The translations under genes and the position numbers were made by a program. Positions 15,132 to 24,066 of a stretch of DNA of 34,629 bases are shown here, piece after piece. The DNA is from a bacterium (GTDB taxonomy: Bacteria > Patescibacteriota > Patescibacteriia > Patescibacteriales > UBA12465): NCBI GenBank assembly GCA_021806615.1, contig JAJZRB010000008.1, forward strand, positions 1 to 34,629. The letters run 5' to 3'. Every line of letters begins with the position of its first letter. Position 1 is the first letter of the stretch. The notes under the pieces were generated by a model. It worked only from the letters and a program-made list of their open reading frames with translations, made no database searches and was not told where the DNA came from.

Positions 15132-17834
15132 ATGACTAAAAAAAATAAATTAATTGTTTTAATTTTTAGTTTTTTAGGAGTGATTATAGCGGCTAATTTT
15201 GCTTTAGCGGCTGATTTCGGTTTGGGAGCGGTCAATAACGGTTTGGGCGGCTCTTTGGCCGCTACCGATCCGCGCGTGGTGGCCGGACGCGTCATTCAGA
15301 TAGCCTTGAGTTTTTTGGGAGCGATCGCGGTTTTACTCATTATGTACGCCGGGTTTCTATGGACCAGTTCTGGAGGCGACGAAGAAAAGATAACGCGCGC
15401 TAAAGCGATTTTACGGAACGCCATTATCGGGTTAGTGATTATCTTATCGGCTTGGGGTATCGCTACCTTCATTATTTCCCAGCTTATGAAAGCGACTGGT
15501 GGCGAAGGCGGCGCGGGTAATTTTAACGGCGGCGGCAGCGGATTTTCCAATCCTGGCGTCGGAGCGATCGGCGCCTGTTCAATAGAGAACACTTATCCCA
15601 GCAATGGGCAATCTGACGTACCGCGCAATACCTCTATTATGGTCAGTTTCAAAGAAGAGGTGAAAAACGATACCCTATGCCTTGATAGTGCCGGCATAAC
15701 CTGTGCCTGTAACAATACGACTTGCAATAAGATCAACCCTGTAGCTATCCGTCTTTATAAGACTGATTTAGGGGACGCTTGTTCTGGCGCTTCTTGCCCC
15801 AATCCCAATGCCAATATTACCGATGTCTCAGTGAATATAGCTAGCGGCAACAAGACTCTGGTCTTAACTCCTCTGAGCGCTTTGGGCTCGGCTAATGGTA
15901 ATACGCCTTATTCCATCAAATTGACTAATCAGGTCAAGAAGCTGGACGGCTCTTCCATGTTTAAGAATTGCGGCGCGGATTACGCCCAATGGGATTTCAC
16001 CGTTAATAGCAGTTTTGATCTGACCCCGCCGATTGTGTCTCCGGCCGGAATATTCCCCTTGCCTGATAATGAAAAAGATATTTATCAGCAGATAACTCCA
16101 GCCCAGGCGGCGAGCGGCAAGATTACAGTCAATGCCTGCCCGAATATTTATTCTGCCGCTAAGATAATTTCCATCACGCCAGTCGGATTAAGCCCCGCCG
16201 GAGCGGCTGCTGTGCTGGATTATCACGGTACTCTTAACGGTTTCAAGATAGTCGTCCCTGCTGGCTCTCCAGATAAGGCTCAGCTATTTGATGCTAATAA
16301 TAATCCGTTAGGCATTGCCGATTTTAATACTTCCGGACAAGCCGTTTTTAAGAATTACCTGACTTTTACCAGCGTTACGCATTTGGAAGGTAATGCTTGG
16401 GATATCAGTATCAGCCCAGAACAGCTGGCCGATACCCTGACTATAAATAATACAGCCTATACTTTTGCCGCGGATGGGAACAACAATAATATCAAAGTGC
16501 CGGCTACCTGCGATAAGAACATCCAGGCTTTAAATATTCAGGCTAAGCTCAGCGGCCAGCCAGATATCAATGTTGACCGGGTATCCAATATTATTACTTT
16601 AAGCGCTAAAGTAGCCGGCCAAGCCGGCAATAATATCGCCGTTACTACGACCAATAGCGGCGCCTTGGCTATTATTCCGTTCTCAGGAGGCAGCGATCAA
16701 AAAGTGACGACGACTCCTAAAGACAAGAAAGATCGCCCGATGAATTCGGCTATCCAAATCAATTTCAGCGAAGCCATCAATCCGCTTACCATATCTGGTT
16801 CGGCGGGCGAAGTAGACAAATATATCAGAGTGGTAAATGCTAACGCCTCTAGCAGCCCAGCCGGTACTGTTTGCAGCAATAATGCCGATTGCCGGTCTTA
16901 TAAATGTGAGAATAATTCCTGTGTCGGTAATTATTTGGGCGGTAATTTCATGGTCAGTAACGGTTATCGGACCGTAGAATTCTTGTCGGATAGGGAATGC
17001 GGCCTGAATGGCTGCGGCGAGAAGATCTATTGCTTGCCGGCCAATAGCCATTTATCCGTTGAACTGATGGCCGCCGATTTAAAAACCTGTAATAGCGATA
17101 TTGATTGCGCGGCGTACAGTCCATTCAAAGCTTGCTCCCCGACGCTCTTAGGCTATAAGACCTGTCAGAATCCTGACCATAAGAATTATCCGACGGCGAA
17201 CTTAGGAAATCTGGACGGAATCGTGGACGCCGCTGCCAATTCTTTCGACGGCGACCGCAGCAGCTTTGCCGACGGCCCCCTGAGCTTCTATAATGACAAC
17301 TACAGCGCGACTTCTACTGTCAATGTCGGCGGGCAAGATAAATATAAATGGTCGTTCTATATCAATGATCAGATCATGCTTAATCCGCCGCAAATCACGG
17401 CCGTCAAGCCTATCCAAGGCGAAGGAAGCGTTAATTTGGCCGATCCAGTAGAGGTTGATTTCAATGCCTTGATGTTAAATAGCACCTTACGTACCGGCAG
17501 CGCCATGGTTAAGAGCGGAACATCCACCGCCGAGCATAAATTAATAAATTTACACAGTTCTTCGTTAGTGCCGCTCGGCTACTGGGTGTTGAATGATAAT
17601 ATCGATACGCCGCCTTTAGACGGTGAACCGGACCTGACTATCGCTAAGATTTGGCACTCTCCTTTTCCTCAATCCATTACTTTCAAAGCGCAGGTCGGCT
17701 CGGGCGTTAAAGATATTTATCAGAATTGCTTCAAGCCCAGCATCGGCCCAGATTGCGCCGCGACCGCCGACCAGCCGTCTTGCTGTTTTGGCAACCCGAC
17801 GGGAGTTTTAGGAGCGGATGGCAATTGTAAATAA
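15132..17834 (+). CDS. Giant surface protein A: VirB2-like pilin domain fused to Ig-like ectodomain
   Basis: A 900-residue exported protein. Residues 1-26 are a signal peptide ending ALA. Residues ~30-120 are a T4SS VirB2/TrbC-like pilin module typical of CPR genomes: DPRVVAGR, a helix at ~53-77, the loop SSGGDEEKITRAKAILRNA, and a second helix at ~97-117. A Gly/Asn/Ser linker leads to the ectodomain. It has SbsA/Big_5-like Ig domains beginning near 149 (YPSNGQSDVPRNTSIMVSF), 523 (PMNSAIQINFSEAINP) and 752 (ITAVKPIQGEG...VEVDF). A beta-rich segment at ~434-523 resembles a domain of phage tail proteins, and Cys-rich CxxDxDC segments lie at ~578-680. ATG at 15132 is used, not the TTG at 15123. 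It is the first of seven same-strand surface genes, divergent from rel. The likely role is adhesion or surface-structure formation; the fold calls are by eye. Confidence 0.8.
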   Translation: MTKKNKLIVLIFSFLGVIIAANFALAADFGLGAVNNGLGGSLAATDPRVVAGRVIQIALSFLGAIAVLLIMYAGFLWTSSGGDEEKITRAKAILRNAIIGLVIILSAWGIATFIISQLMKATGGEGGAGNFNGGGSGFSNPGVGAIGACSIENTYPSNGQSDVPRNTSIMVSFKEEVKNDTLCLDSAGITCACNNTTCNKINPVAIRLYKTDLGDACSGASCPNPNANITDVSVNIASGNKTLVLTPLSALGSANGNTPYSIKLTNQVKKLDGSSMFKNCGADYAQWDFTVNSSFDLTPPIVSPAGIFPLPDNEKDIYQQITPAQAASGKITVNACPNIYSAAKIISITPVGLSPAGAAAVLDYHGTLNGFKIVVPAGSPDKAQLFDANNNPLGIADFNTSGQAVFKNYLTFTSVTHLEGNAWDISISPEQLADTLTINNTAYTFAADGNNNNIKVPATCDKNIQALNIQAKLSGQPDINVDRVSNIITLSAKVAGQAGNNIAVTTTNSGALAIIPFSGGSDQKVTTTPKDKKDRPMNSAIQINFSEAINPLTISGSAGEVDKYIRVVNANASSSPAGTVCSNNADCRSYKCENNSCVGNYLGGNFMVSNGYRTVEFLSDRECGLNGCGEKIYCLPANSHLSVELMAADLKTCNSDIDCAAYSPFKACSPTLLGYKTCQNPDHKNYPTANLGNLDGIVDAAANSFDGDRSSFADGPLSFYNDNYSATSTVNVGGQDKYKWSFYINDQIMLNPPQITAVKPIQGEGSVNLADPVEVDFNALMLNSTLRTGSAMVKSGTSTAEHKLINLHSSSLVPLGYWVLNDNIDTPPLDGEPDLTIAKIWHSPFPQSITFKAQVGSGVKDIYQNCFKPSIGPDCAATADQPSCCFGNPTGVLGADGNCK

Positions 17835-17872
17835 TAGAAATAAATTTATATATTTTCCCAAGACTTAAAATT

Positions 17873-20800
17873 GTGTCTAACAAACTTCTTAAAAATTTCT
17901 TAGCCCTCACCTTATTACTCGGAGCTTTATTGGCGGCTCATTTTGCTTTAGCGCAAGGATTCGGTGTAAATGAAGTCAATAATGGATTGGCCGGATCTTT
18001 AAGCGCGTCCGACCCGCGAACAGTAGCTGGCCGGATAATTAATATCATTTTAGGCTTTCTGGGCGTAATCGCTGTCGGCCTTGTCAGTTATGCTGGTTTT
18101 ATGTGGCTGACTGCAGGCGGTAATGAGGAAAAGATAGAGACGGCTAAGAAGATATTAAGAAACGGATTGATCGGCCTAGCTATTATCCTGGCTTCCTGGG
18201 GCATCGCTACTTTTATTATTTCTAAATTGGGCGGCGCGACCGGGAACGGAAACGGCAGCGGTTGTTATGAGGGCCAGGTCGCCTCTTGCGGTTGCGGCGG
18301 CTCTATGGTTTGTAGCGGCGGTTCTTTCGGCGCCTGCATCGGGTCGGATTGTAATGGAAATGGCGGCGGGCCGACTAATTGTGACGCTAGCCCGAGTGCC
18401 GGCTGCCAGGCGGCCGATCAGATTTGCGCCTCTAATAAATATTGTGATCATAACGATTGCAGTTGCCGGCCGAAAGGTAATTTAGGCGATCCTTGCAATG
18501 CCAGCCCTGATAATAGCGTTTGCAGCCCGGATAATAACCGTTGCGCCGACTATCTATCCTGCAATCCGCAGACTTGCGTTTGCTATGGCCCCCCGGTTAT
18601 TACGGAAATCAGTCCGGTTGGCGGGTTTTGCCAAGAAAATATAAATAAATCATGCACTCAGGATAGTGATTGTGCCACTGCTTGTAATTTAACGACTCCC
18701 AATGGCTCTGCTAATAACTTTATCACTATCTTGGGGAAAAATTTTGGTGATTATTCAGCTACCTCCAGCAAAGTAATATTCGCTGCCAGTAGTACGCCGG
18801 TAGAGGGTCGCGCTCCTTCTAGCTTGAATCCCGCTTGTGTCAGCACTTGGCGCGACGATCAAATCGTGATTGCCGTTCCGAGTGGCGTCAGTACCGGACC
18901 GATCGAGGTGGTCAATAAAGACGGCTTGTCCGATACGACCGGAAATAGCTATGGGCCGGCTATTAATGACTTCCAGGCTAACAATATCAACCGTCCTGGC
19001 TTGTGCTATCTTGATCCTAATCGCGGCATCCTGACTTCAGCGGTCGGTTATCAGGGCATTAACTTATATTCAGGACAAGCATATTTTGGGAATTATCAAA
19101 GCAATATCAAGGCTTTGGATTCTCAATTCAATAGTCCCGCCGGTTTGGCCGGTACTTCCACTACGCCGAATATCCGAGCCGGTGATTCTGGCAGCTTTGT
19201 CCAGACGAATTTGAACGGCCATTTGGAGAAGAGCAATTATCTGCGTTTTGTTAAGGAGCCTGAACCTGGTGCCGGCCCCTATATATCTTCTTTCTATCCG
19301 ACTATCGGTAATACCGGCCAATATGTGACAATCCATGGTAGCGATTTCGGCGGCGCCCGCGGTACTTCTCATGTTTATTTCGGGAACACCGAGGCCACTT
19401 ATGATTTTCCGGACATGTGCCTTAATTCTGTCTGGAAAAACAATCAAGTGATTGTTAAAGTGCCGGCCGGTTTGGCTGACGGTTATCAGACGATCAAGAT
19501 GACAATCGGCACGACTACCATTGATAGCACAAAGTTGAATCCTAACGCCTTCCAATTCGATAAGAATTTAGATTTGAAATCTAGCCTCTGCAAGATCGAG
19601 CCAGAACGCGGTCCCGCGGCTACGCCAGTCGCTCTCTGGGGAGAATATTTCGGTCCGGTTAATGGAGAAGGCTTAGTTAAATTCAATTATGACAAGTCGG
19701 CTACCGGCACTATCAAGAAAGATGGTCGAGCCGATACGATCAAGACCGCCGTCCCCGCCGGCGCGATTACCGGTCCAGTGCGGGTTATAAATAATAGCGT
19801 TTGGGGCAATGAGCTTAATTTTTCTATCGGCGAATGTACGGCTGATTCTGATTGCGGTACGCAGATCTGCTGTCCAGTGAATACCTATAAAGCCGGGCGT
19901 TGCGCCAATACCGCGGCCGATTGTTTCATCAATATCCCTACTTCAGTCTTCGAATGGAGTTTCAGCACCAGTTTCAGCACTTCCAGCAGTCCTTTCGACA
20001 GCTGTTACGGACTAGCTAAATATTATGGCGCATGCCAGATAGGAGCGACCTGCCCGAACGTGCCCGGCTCTTGCTCTCCTTATGCCGGCGGCGGGAAGAA
20101 GATCGTCGCTGATTGTAATTATAGCTGTGCTAATTTCACTGATTGCGGTTTGCTCGGAACAGGATGCCATTATGATGCGAGCGTTGATAAATGCATCAAG
20201 AATGAACCAAGCGGCGGGTGCGATTTACCGAAACCGGGGCCGAATATTATCAGTGATCAGAAATATCCTTCCGCCATAAGCTGTAATAAAGACCAGCATT
20301 GGGAGATAAGCTTGAACTCCTCCTGCCCCGCAGGTTGGACTAAAGCGGCCAATAATAAGTGCGTAGACCTTAATTCAACCTGCACTGCGTGCTCGTCCGG
20401 CCTGAGCTGTGAAAAAATAAATCCGGCGGATACAACCGGGCGCTGCGTTTCAGTAAAACTCTGCCCGAGCGGCGCAGTCTGCGCTCAGAATTTTAAAGAC
20501 GGGCAGGATAAGTGCGTCGTGCCTGATCAGCCGACTTGTGATTGTTGCTGTACTATCGGTCAGGACGCCCAGGACTGCTGCGCTTATAAAAATGAAAAGA
20601 CCGGGATTACTGGCCAGCTTAAATGCGAGGGTACCTGCGGTTCAGATACCGGAAAAACCAGCGGCGTTACTCTCGGCAAATGCGGCGGCTGTAAAGCGGC
20701 TGGCGATACGCCAGAGGAGCGTGATGCCGCCTGTAATTGTTCTGGCCATAGCGGGCAATTCTGCGACACCAATAATGCCGAATTCCCGGACGGCGTCTGT

Positions 20801-23800
20801 ACTGATTGTTCAAGCCTACAAGGCCAAGATTGCTCCGACCATAGTAGCGTGTGCTGTCTCGACGCTAAAAAGACAGCTACGACTACCGACGATATCTGCC
20901 GCGGCGGTAACGGCCTTTTGGTCACTAGTGATAAGAACAACCCCGATTACGGCTATTGTGGTTATTATAATTGTCAGAGCCTAAATTCTACTCCTCCTGG
21001 AGATCCGGCGAAGTGCGCTTCTAGCACCCCGGTTAAGATAGGCGATTATAGCACCGTTGCATCCTGCGCTAACGATTGTAAGAACTCTGATCCCTGCGCC
21101 GGCATAACAGATATCCAGGAATGCCAGAAGCATAGCAATTGTTGCTTTGATGCTAAGAATACTACGGCGGCAAAATGCCGCCTGGGCGACGCGATTAGCT
21201 ATAGCAGCAGCGGCTATACCGGTTACTGCGCTTATTACGATTGTGCTACTAGCTATAGCAGCAGCGGCTATACCGGTTACTGCGCTTCTACTACTCCGGT
21301 AAAGCTCGGCGCTTATAGCAGTATTGATTCTTGTAATAATTATTGCGCCAATCCGCCATCCGGACCCGGGCTTTCTTGCGCCGGCCAGGCGACCTCTACG
21401 TGCGATACGACGAAATGTAATTTCGAAGGCTTCGGCTGTTATTCGGCTAACGGCCAACTAGGAGTGGTCGCGCCCGATTGCGGCACCTGTTGCTGCCAAC
21501 CAGGTTCAGCTACGGATTACTGCGCCAAGATAGATCCTAAATTGAAGTGTTTGGCCGATAAAGGCAACTGTAGCGGTGCGAGCCGCGGCCTATGTTGCGG
21601 CTGCTCGAGCGATGCCGAATGCGGATCAAAGGATACTGTCGGCTGCGCTTCTGACACTTGCTGCCAATCCCGTCCGGAAATAATCAGCACTTCTCCGGCG
21701 CATTTAGCCGATAAAGTCTGTCGCAACGCGGTTATCAAAGTCGATTTCAATTCCGGGATGGACACCGCCAGTTTTAATAGCAATGTTTTATTATTAGAAG
21801 AAAGAGACTATGTAAACGGCGTCTGCCCGACAGGCACCTTTGTCGCGAGCGGCGATTCGCTGCAGGCTATCCTGGACAGTAAAAATAAGAACTGGTTAGC
21901 TCGTCTGATAGAAAAGCTGCAGACAACTTGGTCTCAAATCGCCCGATCTTTCTCAGGCTCGGCTCTAGCCGATGCTCTCCCCAGCGCTAGTAAATTGTAT
22001 TGTGCTGTTTCTGGAACGGCTGCCGGAGAGAACAACGGCAATAATACTTCCTTAGTTTTCACGCCTCAAAGATTATTGGATCCATCCGCCAATTATTATT
22101 TAGTCGTTAAAGGCGATGAAGATTTAAATAGCAAGGCTGGAGTTCTCAGCGTATCCGAAGTCGGCTTCAACGGCCGCGGTTATGGGAACGACGCTTCTCT
22201 CAGTTCCTATACGGAAGGAGCAAATATCAAATTTAACAACCGCAGCTATAAAAATTCGCAGATTATTAAATTTACCACCTTGTCCGATCAGAGCCCATCA
22301 GCCGGAATCTGCGCTATCGATCAAGTGAAGATCGCCCCCACTTCCTATCTCTTTAAGACCGCTGACAACAGTTTGGTTGAGAATGATTCTAACGCTGGCG
22401 ACAAGACCTTCGATACGGTTAGCGATCGTGACAAGGTTTTCGTCGCTGAAGCCTATAGCGCGGACGGACAGGCCCTGCATCCGGTTACCGGTTATTTCTG
22501 GGATTGGAATTTCAGCATTAATAATTCGGCTATCGCGGCTATTTCCGCCGTATCGGCTTTGCCCCAAAATCGCGCCTTCGTTTCCGCCAAGACCGGCGTG
22601 ACCGATGGCGAGACTAAGATCAATGCCACTATCAACATGTCTCGTTTCTTGAACGGTTGTACGAGCGGAAATTGTTCCTGCCAGGGGGATAATTGCAGTA
22701 ATAATTGTTGCAATGCTTATTCTGGCGGAGACGGTTTCAATAAAGCCAGCAACCTTTACGTCTTCCTCTGCAATAATCCCTGGCCGCCAGTCGGGGTGAA
22801 TGGGGAATGGCTGCCCTGGGTTGATAATTGCCAGGGCTCTCTCGGCGGTAACTGTTCGGATTATAATTATAAATTTTATTATTGCCGTGATGCTGGCGGC
22901 ACCGGGACCCTGGATGATCTGCCGGCTATTACGAATGAAGCCGTTATCCGCGGCTTGAGCAGCAATTTTATTTGTAGCTCTGATCGCAGCCCTTGCGCCA
23001 CGCTAGATGCCGCTTGTGGCGCCGATAAGAATGGCGACGGACATCCTGACGGTTTATGCGTGTGGAATATCCTTAAGGAATCATATTTTTTCCGCGAGGG
23101 TTTGCCCTCAGGCGGCCAGATACTTGATGCTACGGATCAGAAAACAGGCGGTGCGGTTAAGGTCAGTTGGCGCTCCGCATCCGATCAAGCTAATTCCTAT
23201 AAGGTATATTATTTAAAATCTGGTCGAGGGACCATGTTAAGCCAGGAGGTCAAGGCTAGCGTCGCTTGTACGACGGCTAATGCGACTAATAACTGCAGTA
23301 CGATCATTGGCGGCTTGAACAATGATTCCCCCTATATATTCAAGGTCAGCGTTATCTCTGTTAATAAGACCGAAAGCCAGTTGTCAAATGAAAAGACAGC
23401 TACTCCTACCGATCAAACGCAGCCCATGAAGCCGGCCAATCCGCAGGGAGCTATAATCAACTCGCAGCTTAGATTCTCTTGGGCCCCTAATACTGACCAA
23501 GTTTCTTTTTATCGGCTCTATCACGGGGTTATGCCCGGCCAATATGGAGAATCTTTTGATTCGGCGATTTCTTCGGCTAGCCTGGCGTTTTCTCTCGATC
23601 AGTTCCCGGCCGGAGCTAATTATTTTGCCCTGTCCGCTCTGGATGATTATAAGAATGAAAGCGTTAAATCGGGCGAGGTATATATGCAGAGCGGTTATCC
23701 CGACACTATCACTATCGGTACTCGTGAATATGATCATCTGACTAGCGACAATTGGTGGTATAAGGCGTCCGGTTTAGCGGACACTCCGAATGGCCGTGCG

Positions 23801-24025
23801 TGTTTGGTAAAATTAAACATTGATCCGGCAACCAAGAAAGCCGTTTGCGACAATAGCGCTATCGGCACCAGCACGGCTTGGTTCAGCGGCAATATTAAGA
23901 TAAACACTGACGCGAACGGCAGTTATCCTTATTGCTTGACTACCCAGTGTGGCGCCATGATTAACTCTAGCAAATGCCGCTGGTCTAGCGGCGTCTGGTC
24001 CGATCAATGTTATATATATAATTAG
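17873..24025 (+). CDS. Giant surface protein B (2050 aa): paralogous pilin domain plus TIG, Cys-rich, Ig-like and FN3-like domains
   Basis: The N-terminal 120 residues are a clear paralogue of protein A: signal peptide to ALA-QGFG, then VNNGLAGSLSASDPRTVAGR, two helices and the loop TAGGNEEKIETAKKILRNG. Then come TIG/IPT-like beta domains starting near residues 240, 468 and 571 (for example ISSFYPTIGNTGQYVTIHG), a very Cys-rich stretch at ~655-1265, a Big_5-like Ig domain from ~1266 (IISTSPAHLADKVCRNAVI), further beta-rich sequence, two fibronectin-III-like domains near 1750 and 1854 (GAVKVSWRSASDQANSYKVY), and a C-terminal six-Cys domain (~1954-2050) shared with the next gene. The start is GTG at 17873, with no SD. 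A 38-bp direct repeat lies within it. The many cysteines imply disulphide formation outside the membrane. The protein is probably an adhesin or stalk-like surface component. Confidence 0.8.
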   Translation: MSNKLLKNFLALTLLLGALLAAHFALAQGFGVNEVNNGLAGSLSASDPRTVAGRIINIILGFLGVIAVGLVSYAGFMWLTAGGNEEKIETAKKILRNGLIGLAIILASWGIATFIISKLGGATGNGNGSGCYEGQVASCGCGGSMVCSGGSFGACIGSDCNGNGGGPTNCDASPSAGCQAADQICASNKYCDHNDCSCRPKGNLGDPCNASPDNSVCSPDNNRCADYLSCNPQTCVCYGPPVITEISPVGGFCQENINKSCTQDSDCATACNLTTPNGSANNFITILGKNFGDYSATSSKVIFAASSTPVEGRAPSSLNPACVSTWRDDQIVIAVPSGVSTGPIEVVNKDGLSDTTGNSYGPAINDFQANNINRPGLCYLDPNRGILTSAVGYQGINLYSGQAYFGNYQSNIKALDSQFNSPAGLAGTSTTPNIRAGDSGSFVQTNLNGHLEKSNYLRFVKEPEPGAGPYISSFYPTIGNTGQYVTIHGSDFGGARGTSHVYFGNTEATYDFPDMCLNSVWKNNQVIVKVPAGLADGYQTIKMTIGTTTIDSTKLNPNAFQFDKNLDLKSSLCKIEPERGPAATPVALWGEYFGPVNGEGLVKFNYDKSATGTIKKDGRADTIKTAVPAGAITGPVRVINNSVWGNELNFSIGECTADSDCGTQICCPVNTYKAGRCANTAADCFINIPTSVFEWSFSTSFSTSSSPFDSCYGLAKYYGACQIGATCPNVPGSCSPYAGGGKKIVADCNYSCANFTDCGLLGTGCHYDASVDKCIKNEPSGGCDLPKPGPNIISDQKYPSAISCNKDQHWEISLNSSCPAGWTKAANNKCVDLNSTCTACSSGLSCEKINPADTTGRCVSVKLCPSGAVCAQNFKDGQDKCVVPDQPTCDCCCTIGQDAQDCCAYKNEKTGITGQLKCEGTCGSDTGKTSGVTLGKCGGCKAAGDTPEERDAACNCSGHSGQFCDTNNAEFPDGVCTDCSSLQGQDCSDHSSVCCLDAKKTATTTDDICRGGNGLLVTSDKNNPDYGYCGYYNCQSLNSTPPGDPAKCASSTPVKIGDYSTVASCANDCKNSDPCAGITDIQECQKHSNCCFDAKNTTAAKCRLGDAISYSSSGYTGYCAYYDCATSYSSSGYTGYCASTTPVKLGAYSSIDSCNNYCANPPSGPGLSCAGQATSTCDTTKCNFEGFGCYSANGQLGVVAPDCGTCCCQPGSATDYCAKIDPKLKCLADKGNCSGASRGLCCGCSSDAECGSKDTVGCASDTCCQSRPEIISTSPAHLADKVCRNAVIKVDFNSGMDTASFNSNVLLLEERDYVNGVCPTGTFVASGDSLQAILDSKNKNWLARLIEKLQTTWSQIARSFSGSALADALPSASKLYCAVSGTAAGENNGNNTSLVFTPQRLLDPSANYYLVVKGDEDLNSKAGVLSVSEVGFNGRGYGNDASLSSYTEGANIKFNNRSYKNSQIIKFTTLSDQSPSAGICAIDQVKIAPTSYLFKTADNSLVENDSNAGDKTFDTVSDRDKVFVAEAYSADGQALHPVTGYFWDWNFSINNSAIAAISAVSALPQNRAFVSAKTGVTDGETKINATINMSRFLNGCTSGNCSCQGDNCSNNCCNAYSGGDGFNKASNLYVFLCNNPWPPVGVNGEWLPWVDNCQGSLGGNCSDYNYKFYYCRDAGGTGTLDDLPAITNEAVIRGLSSNFICSSDRSPCATLDAACGADKNGDGHPDGLCVWNILKESYFFREGLPSGGQILDATDQKTGGAVKVSWRSASDQANSYKVYYLKSGRGTMLSQEVKASVACTTANATNNCSTIIGGLNNDSPYIFKVSVISVNKTESQLSNEKTATPTDQTQPMKPANPQGAIINSQLRFSWAPNTDQVSFYRLYHGVMPGQYGESFDSAISSASLAFSLDQFPAGANYFALSALDDYKNESVKSGEVYMQSGYPDTITIGTREYDHLTSDNWWYKASGLADTPNGRACLVKLNIDPATKKAVCDNSAIGTSTAWFSGNIKINTDANGSYPYCLTTQCGAMINSSKCRWSSGVWSDQCYIYN
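21196..21287 (+). repeat. In-frame 38-bp direct repeat within giant protein B
   Basis: Two identical 38-nt copies, 21196-21233 and 21250-21287, are separated by 16 nt, giving a 54-nt period (18 codons). Each encodes SYSSSGYTGYCA. The repeat falls in the second of two similar Cys-rich units; the first unit (about 20940-21080) has an unrelated linker at the same place. This suggests a recent tandem duplication. Confidence 0.9.
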
Positions 24026-24066
24026 CCGGGGGCGAAAGCCAAGGCCGCAGAGTAAATATTTATTAT

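Noticed and set aside
18176-18485. Long open frames opposite or overlapping the giant protein genes (many others between 18176 and 26864)
   Set aside because: Low-complexity Ala/Arg/Ile/Thr-rich or Gln/Pro-rich translations typical of shadows of Cys-, Gly- and Asn-rich coding sequence; the true frame has signal peptide and domain structure.
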